A stretch of DNA of 39,796 nt from Paramarasmius palmivorus (Eukaryota > Basidiomycota > Agaricomycetes > Agaricales > Marasmiaceae), in NCBI GenBank assembly GCA_037176845.1, contig JAYKXP010000274.1, positions 1-39,796 of the forward strand, in the 5' to 3' direction. A model generated the notes under the pieces. It had not been told where the DNA came from and made no database searches. It worked only from the letters and a program-made list of their open reading frames with translations. Positions 20,867-29,827 of the stretch are shown here, one piece after another (position 1 is the first letter of the stretch; each line of letters starts with the position of its first letter). The position numbers and the translations under genes are program-made.

Positions 20867-21420
20867 TATGAGTACCATAAGATCTGTGTCAATGAACATT
20901 GTAGGTTCAAGTTCCCAAAATCCTACTACAGCGTACTACTCCAGCTCTACTGTCTCACCAATATGGCAGCCAACGCGGGACTAATCACAAGGAAAGATTT
21001 CTCTTCCTGGCTCCCAAGTACCAAGGAGACAGAGGCGCTCATAAAGAAGCACGAGGTACGCGTCCATATGACTCTTTTCTAGTTTGTTTTCTAATAGTTT
21101 TCTTCTTCCTAGGACTACAACTTTCACTCCCCTCTGCCTCCGCCAGTCCAACCTAAAGCTACCACTCCGCCCCCAGTAGCTTCCTCTTCGAAAGGACAGA
21201 AACGCAATAACCCCAATTCCACGATCAAGATCAGCGATTCCGAGCCAAAACCGGCAAAGCGCTCGAAGATTCAACTCCAGGTGGATTTGTCTAGCGAGGA
21301 GGGAGAAGAGAGCGAGGACGCTGGCTACAAGGACGCGCAGCCTTATAGTGGCGTATGGTCCTTCGAGGGAGGCCAAACCATGACCTTTGGTGCCCCCAAG
21401 AAGCATTCCTCGTGTCGTGT
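20867..21420 (+). CDS. Hypothetical protein, partial model
   Basis: After a TTCATAG acceptor, exon 20867-21055 reads YEYHKICVNEHCRFKFP and on to KETEALIKKHE, ending at GTACGC. Exon 2 from 21113 keeps frame and is Pro-rich, then Lys/Arg-rich (PAKRSKIQL, a possible nuclear signal), then acidic (SSEEGEESED), up to GTAAGT at 21421. I could not find the first exon or a stop with confidence. An open frame at 20527-20712 just upstream may belong to it. The charge pattern suggests a nuclear protein, but I do not recognise it. Confidence 0.4.
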
Positions 21421-21433
21421 AAGTCTCTTCCTT

Positions 21434-23585
21434 TATACTTTTCTTTTCATATGATTAAGTAAGGATGTTAATACCACTTAGTTTCGGTGAAATCACCTAA
21501 TACTATGACTGCTCTCAGTGTACAAAAGCACTCTACTGTGGCGTAGTTGTGCAAGTGTGGTTCGGCGTGATCAGAGTTGCCACGCTTAGAGATATCTACT
21601 CAAGCTTGGTCTCAAGAGGGGTAAAATCACTTCTATTTGTCGAAGTTCTAGGAAAGTACACCTGTGTAGATGCGTAATAGGGTTGTCCTTGCTTCTATAA
21701 GCTAGGAAATAAGGCGCCAAGGGCTATATGAAGCTGATCTTGGTTCGATCTAAACTGCCTCGAGTGATCTGACTCTCTCTAAGGTAAAACTACAGCACAA
21801 CTGCCGGAAAAACAGCCACCAAAACTGTCTTCTATAAAGCATGCAAGCAAGGAAGCTCAGCCACCAAAACCGAGGCCTTCTCTACGATGCTAAAGTGTAA
21901 CCCAACTGGTTAAAACACTTCCAGAACGCCACCAAGACGAACTAGTATAAAGTTTCACTAATGGGAGAAGTGTAGAGCAATACACAAAGCCAACAACTTG
22001 GTCTTTATCGCGACCTCTCAAGTTCTTGTCTGCAGTAAGATCTCAACTAGTCTTCTCAATAAGGCTAGGGCCTGACTTGGGTAGAGTTCTGATCGGACAA
22101 TAGCAATCTATTCGTACGATAACCACATACAACGCGTAATGTGCAAGTGGGGGGCAGAATCCTCTGCGGTCCCCGTACATTTGGTGTCCTTTTTATACTG
22201 TCCAAGGTGAATAAACTGAATAATAGGTAATCTGAGTTGGAATAACTGCGGAACGAGACGGAAAAGAGATGAAACAGAGTCGGAAGAGAGATACAACGAG
22301 AAAATATACATATCAGGGAAATCTATAGGTCACAACGTCCATATATGGCGCAAATAGCGTGACAAGCGAGTGGTAACACTCTGTTTTAAGGTACAGGAGT
22401 TGAATCCTGGCTGACGGGTAGGTGTTTAGCCTTTATAAAATTTTCTTTTCCATGCGCCAAGCGCTTTTCCACCAATCAGAGGCCTGGCAGGGTCCTCCCG
22501 AGCTCCTCATCGCTCAACACCGTTCCTCCACATAACGCCGCCTCTAAATTTTCTTATCCACTCCATGTGGACGTGTTCCAATAAGGTATATCAGAGGGAA
22601 TCCACTTCCGCCACCGTAACAACGGTTTGAACAGCTTTGCCTCCGCTCCGATCAATAGGTTCCACTTCGGCCGACAGGTCTCTAGACCCTTGCCGTATCC
22701 GGCATCGGTGATTTTCGATCAGTTTCCCCCTCTGCCATCAGTCCCGAGTGATGCCCGAGCCAGTATAACTCTTCTGGGTGTATGAAGGGGTAAATTAACT
22801 TGTAAGAATCCCTTTGGTGCGTCCGGTAGGTGATCTAGGCGTAGTCTGTAGTGAATTCACTTAAGGACCTTCTCCCTACAGTTTTCAGGAGGTGATTGTA
22901 CTTCGACAACCACTGGTAGAAGTAAAAGTGGTGGCCAGATACCCATGTGGGGCGTACCATGTACCAGGATCCACTAATATAACCACCTAAAACACCTTCC
23001 GTCCAATGACTAGCTATTCAGGGCTCATACTAGTCCTTCTATAACCATTATGTGTTTATGCAACAATGATAAAGTGCAAAACTAGCGTATTTGCGTTCGA
23101 AAAAGAAGTGATTAAAGTCAGGTGTATCACCGGTCTGAGGAGAGTCCAGATACATAGGCCTCCTGGCGAGCTCGTTTATGCGAGTCGTTGTGGTCGTGGT
23201 CAAACTCACCGGGTTGAAACGTGGGAATTGGTGAGGCTGATCTCTTCTGTCGAGATCGGTTCTGATTCCGGTTGCCCATGAGCGCTAAGGCTTGTTGGAT
23301 ACTGTCTCTGTGAGAAACATACGGGTTTATATACCTAGTTTGCAGTGCGGAGAAAGGCGTATTTACGGTGCAATTGCGACTCGGCGTCGTGTGGGGGTAG
23401 CTCCCATGTATAGCACACGTATTGAAAGTCCCCGAGGAGCGAAATGTTCAGTAAAGCTATGGTATGTGTGCTCAGAAAACAATGACGATTGTAACTAATA
23501 CGAAAAAGTACAATAAAAACAGTACAATAGACAGTACGATAATGGTGCAATAGAATAGAGAACAAATATGTGATACGATGACAAT
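21434..23585. other. Gene-poor stretch of about 2.1 kb
   Basis: No frame longer than about 70 codons looks protein-like. There are short direct repeats (CAGCCACCAAAAC near 21812 and 21853), a TATAAAA near 22434 and a CCAAT near 22474. It may be the decayed non-coding part of an old element, but I could not define ends. Confidence 0.5.
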
Positions 23586-23795
23586 GATATGGCAACGAAG
23601 GAACCTCTCACACTTGAGTGTCTACCCAGGCAGCAGCCCTTGAACGCTTCACCCTATACTCTTCAATCACCTCGCGATGGTCACGGGCCAGAGATGACAA
23701 ATTCCAGATCTTATCTAGCAGATCTTCGACTTGTTGCTGACAGGACGCAGGAGCTAAGACACATAGGTGAGTGACTTGGCCAATAGTTATTGATA

Positions 23796-24575
23796 TTACT
23801 TACTTTGAGTGTTTGTAGAAGTCCTCGTCCTCGTCTTGCTTCGTGTCTGATACCTATGACCCACTCCGCTGCCACCTGCTCCACCGTCACCTTTTCCACT
23901 GCCACTTCGACCACCACCTCGACCATCTCCACCTCTGCTTTGACCACCGCCACCTCCACCTCCACTTCGACTACCTCCTTGACCTTTACCACCTCCACCT
24001 CGAGATCGACGGCGACCGCGTGCCTTCTTCTTGGATTCGTCCTCTGTTGAGTCTTCCATCTCCGTGTATTGCATGGCTCCGTCATCTGCATTATTGTAGT
24101 ATGCACCGCCACCTTCGTAGTACAGTCTGCCGCAAAATGCAGCAAACTTCTCGAACTCTTGCCCTGGTGTGAGATACAATGCGAGTATTGTGCTGGCATA
24201 GTGGTCATCCCAGATGACAGGAGGCACTCGCTTGGTATACTGATGTGGCTCAGGTTCCCTGAGTAGTTTACCATTCCAGAAATGTGGGGGTTTGCAGATC
24301 ATCTCGCCCTTGAGATGGTAGTTCTGCTCCACCAAGGAGGGGTTGAAGATATGGAATTGCACTGTGTGTTTAATATTCGGGTTCACAAGGATTTTAACAT
24401 CAGAAGGTTGATTGCTATACTTGATGTGTTCCCGCTTTAGATACTTATTTGGGACCTGTATTCTGATCAGATTCACGCTCATGAAAAACACAGGTGGACT
24501 GACGCATAAGAAGCTACATCTTGGGAGAGTAGTCAGACTGTTTGCTTTGCTGCCAGCCTTGGGGGCTCCACTCAT
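23796..24575 (-). CDS. Hypothetical protein with Gly/Arg-rich (RGG-like) tail, 259 aa
   Basis: One open frame from ATG 24575 (MSGAPKAGSK) to 23796. Residues about 15-150 form a mixed domain with Trp, Tyr and Phe residues (PHFWNGKLL, VIWDDHYASTILALYL, FEKFAAFCGRLYYEGGG). An acidic patch (EMEDSTEDESKKK) follows, then about 80 residues of Gly/Arg/Ser repeats ending in a basic tail (RYQTRSKTRTRT). Gly/Arg-rich tails commonly bind RNA. The hydrophobic stretch near residues 22-34 is too short and interrupted to be a sure membrane segment. The repeats make the opposite strand look open too, but that frame is a shadow. Family not recognised. Confidence 0.45.
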   Translation of the reverse strand: MSGAPKAGSKANSLTTLPRCSFLCVSPPVFFMSVNLIRIQVPNKYLKREHIKYSNQPSDVKILVNPNIKHTVQFHIFNPSLVEQNYHLKGEMICKPPHFWNGKLLREPEPHQYTKRVPPVIWDDHYASTILALYLTPGQEFEKFAAFCGRLYYEGGGAYYNNADDGAMQYTEMEDSTEDESKKKARGRRRSRGGGGKGQGGSRSGGGGGGGQSRGGDGRGGGRSGSGKGDGGAGGSGVGHRYQTRSKTRTRTSTNTQSK

Positions 24576-24696
24576 GTATCAGCATAAATCCCAAAGGCTC
24601 TGATGCATCATATCAGGATATAACCCAAAGCCAATATGGCACACCTCTGGTGAAACCCAAGGCAGAGAAGCCAGATAAATGATCAGGTCTCAAAAA

Positions 24697-24781
24697 GGGT
24701 CTAAAGAGAATTGAACTAGGGTTGAATGCATGTGTTAGTCAGCACATTGCGAGCTGCCGCCAACCACTGAGCCATAGAGGA
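24697..24781 (-). other. tRNA-like sequence followed by a T5 run
   Basis: The minus strand has an A-box-like TGGCTCAGTGG within a possible D arm (GCT...AGC), an anticodon-like stem ATGTG/CACAT with an 8-base loop, and a B-box-like GTTCAATTC. TTTTT follows at once, as in Pol III terminators. The outer acceptor bases pair only 4 of 7, and the T stem pairs poorly. It is more likely a tRNA pseudogene or the head of a tRNA-derived SINE than a working tRNA. Confidence 0.35.
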
Positions 24782-25345
24782 GATATACTACACACATATG
24801 GATTAGACGAGTACACACTATAATTCGTCACTGTGATTGGATAGCTCGTGGCATAATAATGCACTTGGGGTCCTGACGAGCCCACCTTATCCTTGCGTTC
24901 ATCGTGTCCAGGTCTGTGAGTCCTCTACTGTGTTGGAAACTTGCATCATGGTACTAAGTTAGGATGAAGGGGATAAAAAAGGAGAGTTTATCTCAACGAT
25001 CGGACCGGATATTCAAACCATTCCATTGGAGTACCAGTTCACAAGTCTACGATGGTGTTTGTGGCCAGAGAATATCCCATTCTCAAAGGCAGCCATCCGC
25101 TCGGGGTTCTCGGAAAAGGTAAGGATCTCATTAGGAAGATTTGATTGCGGTGATGGTATCATTAAAAGGTGAGCTTCTCATTGTCACATGGTTTTTTGGA
25201 TAGCTAACTCGGCACTCATCAATTGACTTCAAACACTGACCTCGATGACCTCTATGCCTGCTCGACCTCAATCAACACTACACGGTGTGTTTCGTTGGCT
25301 AACTTCGATATATAATTTCGGGTATCTTACACATGCCCTTTAGCA

Positions 25346-26389
25346 ATGAGGAAGAGTTTGAAACGGAGACCTATCAGAGGACTAGGAGCACTATCGTCTA
25401 GTGACGATTCCAGTAGTGATGATTCGGAGGGGTATGGCTCACCGGGTACGTCTACAAAGTTATTCCTCATCTAGCTAGACTCTAATCACTTCAACCTCTT
25501 TTTCAGTCAACACTCCATGTCCTCCACCGACAAAAAGACCTGTGCACTGCACGACTGATGTGAAGCGGGCTCTGCACCGACGACAAACCCTCAAACCAAT
25601 ACTCGAACGACATATGACCCCGAGGAAAAGTCAAAGTATTACATCCTCCTCGTGTTGGCTGTGATATAGCTGATACCAAGTGTTGCAGATCAAAGTCAGC
25701 CTCATCCGACCACTAGAGTTTTTCTGGTCCCAAAGACCAGGCACGTCAACAAGGGTCTGTAGCTTTTGTGTGTAACTACCAGTGAACGGTTCTCATTTGG
25801 CTTCTCTAGTTTCAAGAACACATAGTGAATGTGAGAGATTGGTGAAGCAGGTGGTCGAGCTAGGGGAGATTTGTCAGGTTCAGACGGAAGGGGCACGTGG
25901 GGAAGGGAATGTAGAGCAAGATAACCCAATGCCAGTGTTGCCGAGGGAACAATCACCAGACCTAGATACGAGTGACCCGCTACCTGCGCAGAATGATGCA
26001 TTGGACCGGAAGTGTCGTCTACAAGCCACCAATTCCCGTCGGTATTATCACAAGCACTGTTTGGAGATTCGGACAAGAGTGAAAGAGAGACGTGCGAGGC
26101 AAGTTTTCCATTTTTCCCTAGTGCATAACGTGTGGAGCCGACCAGATTGAAATGGGATATCCATAGGCAGGCACAACTTCTTCACAGCACGCCTGACGAA
26201 GAGAAGAACTCAGTGCTCGAAGCCAAGCGCCGAAAACAGCGGGAGTATTCACGCAAACATCGCGAGGCCAACAGAGATGCTATCAATGAGAGAGAGCGGA
26301 AACGGCGCCAACTATCAAAGTACACTTTTCCTATGCCTGAGACACACAGAACTCTAACCACACGTTCCAGAGAATTGAAAGGTGTCTAG
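25346..26389 (+). CDS. Hypothetical basic protein with two related helical RR/YY-type segments
   Basis: From ATG 25346 (MRKSLKRRPIRG) five exons can be joined in frame across introns near 25445-25506, 25643-25689, 25751-25808 and 26104-26168. The last donor (GTTTTC) is unusual. After a Ser/Asp-rich start and a Pro/Lys-rich middle come a short acidic region and then two similar basic segments: NSRRYYHKHCLEIRTRVKER and AKRRKQREYSRKHREANRDA, the latter followed by INERERKRRQ. The repeated pattern looks like long basic helices and could bind nucleic acid. It is not a clear bZIP, because no leucine heptads follow. A possible upstream exon lies at 24964-25118. A similar motif occurs in the protein at 12918. 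Family not recognised. Confidence 0.5.
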
Positions 26390-27052
26390 TGACATGGACT
26401 GTTTGTGCCCTTGTGTATCTATTTTTGTGGCAAAGTGGCAAAGGAGATAATAAAACATTGTCATGTGGTGAGGATCTCATATTTACGCGGGAAAGGGTCT
26501 AGACGACATGTGGTGAGGATCTCATAACAATGTGTTAAAGGTTAACCTGAGATGGCGAGCACAGCGCTGCCAAGTCGGTGATGGTCTGATTGTCAAAGGG
26601 TTTGATTTGTTTCGCTGCTCACAAAAGGCCAGGCAAGACCAAAATTTGTGTGGAGTGTAATTGGTTTGTGAGAGACTTTAAATCCACCAGATTTCGCTCT
26701 TTGCCTGGCTTTATTTGATTGGGAAGGATTCCAAACGGCCAGACACATAGGTCCCTAGGTCCGGAATTAGAGATAGCCAGAGGTGAGGTTCTAATGAGGT
26801 TCTAGGGTCAGCAGTGAGGGTCTGATACCCCTGCCAGGTCATTTGGGGTTGCAACAGAACGTGGCCAGATAGGTCAAATCCGACACAAAGCTCTCGCCAA
26901 CCTGGTGGATTGCCAGGCTAGTGATTAAGGAAAAACTGAAGATTGCACCCAGGACCCTCATGTGAATCAAAAGCGTAAATCGGGCTCAGTGATAGTTATT
27001 GGTGTAGAAACTATTGTTGCAAAGTATTGACAAAACATAGAGTGTCTACCGT
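26390..27052. other. Intergenic stretch without a gene, with a 20-bp direct repeat
   Basis: CATGTGGTGAGGATCTCATA occurs at 26462-26481 and 26507-26526. Otherwise I see no coding frame and no element ends. It lies between the 3' ends of two convergent genes. Confidence 0.5.
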
Positions 27053-28087
27053 TCAGCCTGAACTTACTACCTGCTCTACTTTGGCCACCTCTGACTCTGA
27101 CTCTGACCCGTCAGAATCAATGATCATGTCCTGCGATCCAGAATCAGCGGCAGGAATGGTCATGGCCACACCATTGGATGTAGTTAATGACAACTGAACT
27201 GGTATGGCCACTGGATTGGGAATAACAAGGATGTCGCATCCTGGCAGCTCACCGTTATAAGCGGCGGTGTATGTGGAGATGGTGGTGTCAAATGTGTCAT
27301 AGACCTTGTGTAATCCGTTAGACACCCTGGAAGTACGAGGGGCGACCTCAGTCACACTAGGAAATCACTTGAGTGGTTGAAGGGAATACAGAGCAGAAAA
27401 AATACTGAAAAGTTATAGAAAATGCTGACTTCTCACCCACAAAAGACAACATAGTAGCGCAAGAGCATTTCCATACTGGGGCGTAGAGTGATCGCATTGG
27501 GGTGTGGGATCTGTGTGGAATATTGGGCAGGGGGTGCCAATGGTGTTGCAAGCGACGCAAAAACATGGCCGTGAAGGGAAGGCTCCATGGAGTCAACCTG
27601 CTGATTGAGCAAGCCGCTGAGAGAACCTGCGAGAGGGCCTTCTGTGTTTTCGGGGATGGCACCAGGAGAGGTACCGCGAGAGACATGAGTCACATCGGCC
27701 TCTGGGTGTCGACGATAAATCGTTGTCATTGTCACTACTACCCATCCTTAAAACACCAGAGATGTCAGATCAATCAGAACAAAAAAAATCAGATAACGAC
27801 AAACCATTCAGATCCTCTACAGTGGTTCTGGAGACTGCTCAACATTGAGTACAATAGCGGGGGAAAATAAGGTGTCCTACCTTTGTCAGGATTGTGTTGG
27901 GTTAGAGTATATGTGTCTGGAGCATGACCTGGAGGATTGACTGGTGGCTTGGAATGGATTGCCTACAACGTGTGAGGGTGTTTTTGAGAAGGGTTATAAT
28001 TGTCCAATACGCACTGGGGATTATCTGCATGTCTTGACATCAATCCACTTTGCCTGGAATGGGGCCAGAGGGATCATCTTGAGCCAT
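27053..28087 (-). CDS. Viroplasmin-like protein of divergent module 2
   Basis: ATG at 28087 (MAQDDPSGPIP) starts a short first exon. The next (near 27964-27870) contains a Pro-rich stretch and YTLTQHNPDK. The exon near 27758-27434 has IYRRHPEADV, a long linker, IPHPN and RYYVVFCG, ending at a GTGAGA donor. The last exon, after CCTAG near 27357, continues with TSRVSNGLHKVYDTFDTTIS and a Tyr-Thr-Ala-Ala-Tyr helix, then an acidic tail to the stop at 27053. The order and motifs match the protein at 15994-16866, so the two are paralogues. Between YYVV and the second strand this copy is about ten residues shorter, so the fold may be altered. It has no frameshift and looks intact. It is divergent to 28507; the start codons are about 420 bp apart. 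Confidence 0.55.
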
Positions 28088-28506
28088 GATGATGGGGGTC
28101 AGGAAGGAAGAGCTGATGCGTGAGAACTTGACCTGGGAAAGTCTGGCAACCCAACGACAATGAGGAAAATTTGTGCGGAATTTCGCAAAGATCTCAAAGA
28201 TCTGTATCAGGGTGTTTATTCAGGGACCTCAAATTCGAAACCAAAGATGATGCACTCATTGCATGGCGCTGGGAGAAAGTCACCCTGTTCAATTGCACAT
28301 CTTAACAGTTGAACCCGACTGCAGGAGATGGGATATCCGTGACAGAACGCAAGCCAGAAGAATGGGAAACGAGAAATTATTTAGCCGCCAAAAATTTGTA
28401 TAAGAGGGCATCAAACTCACTGAAGATTACCTCGAGACCTTGGGCCTTACATCTGACTTCCACTCTACCTCTCTTCTGCCTTATTGTTCAACTCTCCGTC
28501 TTCGCC
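28088..28506. promoter_or_regulatory. Divergent intergenic region of module 2
   Basis: 419 bp lie between the start codons of the two module-2 genes. A CT-rich run (28455-28500) precedes the plus-strand start, as in module 1. Shared control is inferred from layout. Confidence 0.4.
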
Positions 28507-29285
28507 ATGCCAAACCCTGGTGCCTTCCATGGTGTCCGGCTCGCAGTTTTGAAGTCATTCCTTGATGAATGGCGACAGGTGGTAGAGGATGGCAATGAGC
28601 TAGAGTTCTTGAGCAAGGTTATTCATGTGTTTCATGCTCTCTTTCCAGAGACACTGGCGCCAGATGCTGAGCTTGATGAAGAGGTGATTATGGCTCGACT
28701 TGCCAGCCTCAACGTGGAAGACCTCGAAGATCCCATATTTATGCCTCCTGTACAACAGCATGGCCAGAGCAACACGGAATATGAGGCAGCCAAGGTGGAA
28801 TATGAAGAGCTGAAAAAGCAATACGTGTTTCGTGCTGATGTGAGTACCATGTGACTGTGGGTTTGTTACGTGTTATTAATGTGTCACACCTTCTCCTTTG
28901 CCAGCAAATCTCTCGATGGTTTAACTACCGTCATCCATCTCGTCCGACGCACGAGACTCGCAAGGAGCCTGATACCCTTGACAGGTTGCTGGGCAAGTTG
29001 TCGGGTGCTCCTTCCAATCCTTGTTGTAGGAAGTCCGCTTTTACTGTCTGGGCCCAGGCACACCCTGAGATCGTTCAACCTTTGATCGACCAACGTGTCT
29101 TGGAGTTGGAAGCGCAAGTTGCGGCCCAAGAGAAGAAGCAAGGTATGTCAGCTGGTCATGAAGAAGACAGTGTGCTCACCAAATATCTAGGTCTCACCAC
29201 TACCGAATTGTTGTCCAATGTTGCGGGCAAGGCTGTTGAAAGTGGTACATCCAACATGTTATCAAGATATAGCGTTCAAGACTAA
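28507..29285 (+). CDS. Module 2 partner protein, C-terminally truncated
   Basis: Exon 1 (28507-28839) starts MPNPGAFHGVRLAVLKSF and is the same length class as exon 1 of the gene at 17471, with an acidic Pro-containing second half. The intron (28840-28904) is at the same place, and exon 2 again opens with QISRWFNYRHP (QIRRWMNYH in the paralogue) and contains FTVWAQAHPEIVQPL (YNVWAKHNPEKIKP). A further intron (about 29142-29190) leads to a short end at TAA 29283-29285. The frame 29290-29383 is still protein-like (Gly/Asn/Lys-rich), but the LTR at 29384 ends it. The HMG-like segment, the low-complexity region and the Trp-rich C-terminus of the paralogue are missing. So this is a truncated copy, probably non-functional or reduced to its N-terminal domain. 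Confidence 0.55.
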
Positions 29286-29383
29286 CACACTTTTAGTTGA
29301 GAGTGTTTCAGGTGGGGTAGGAGGCACAAATGAAGGAGTTGACATGGGCAGTAACAAGAAAAAGGGCAAAATGATCAAAAAAG

Positions 29384-29648
29384 TATTGAAACTATCTTTA
29401 GATTAGATTATATCCACTCTATCTCCGAGCACCACTCGGAATTCCTTTGTCTTACTGTACGTACCACTTGGACTCCTATGAGGGTTACTTCTGTACTTTA
29501 GTATATAAGCTAGTTGGTATCTACTGGAATAGATAGTGCTTTACACACTACCAAGTCGCATACGCTTCTATCTCTCATCAGATATATTCATCAGGTAAGC
29601 CTCAGTCAATCCACTGCCACTGTGGTAGGCTAGGCATATGCTTCGACA
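29384..29648 (+). repeat. 5' LTR of the copia element
   Basis: 265 bp ending GCTTCGACA. Against the 3' LTR there are six transitions and one transversion; four of the transitions lie at CpG/TpG or CpG/CpA sites. Confidence 0.92.
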
Positions 29649-29665
29649 GGTTATGGGCCCCGGTC
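29649..29665 (+). other. Primer-binding site (initiator tRNA-Met anticodon-arm type)
   Basis: GGTTATGGGCCCCGGTC directly follows the LTR and is identical to the site of the outer element at 12497-12513. It is complementary to the anticodon region of initiator tRNA-Met, which implies half-tRNA priming. Confidence 0.8.
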
Positions 29666-29827
29666 GCCACAATGATAAGTGCTGTAATTAGCCGCTGTCA
29701 GGCTTGACTGGTTGTACCTGTCCATTATACTGGACATTGGTTTCACGCCTTTTAATTTGCACCATTATGGCTGCATTCATGTTGTCATGACACAATGCTG
29801 ATTATGTTCATCAGAACCTTTATCGCT

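Noticed and set aside
20981..21406. Minus-strand frame of 141 codons
   Set aside because: It is antisense to the spliced plus-strand frames at 20867-21420, which keep phase across a good intron, and its own sequence has no recognisable feature.
22355..22409. tRNA-like pattern (AAGCGAGTGGT, then a CAGGA/TCCTG stem)
   Set aside because: The loop has only six bases, the B-box match is weak, and acceptor and anticodon arms cannot be formed.
23790..24172. Plus-strand open frames with Ser/Thr or His/Leu repeats
   Set aside because: They are mirror frames of the Gly/Arg-rich repeats of the minus-strand gene at 23796-24575.
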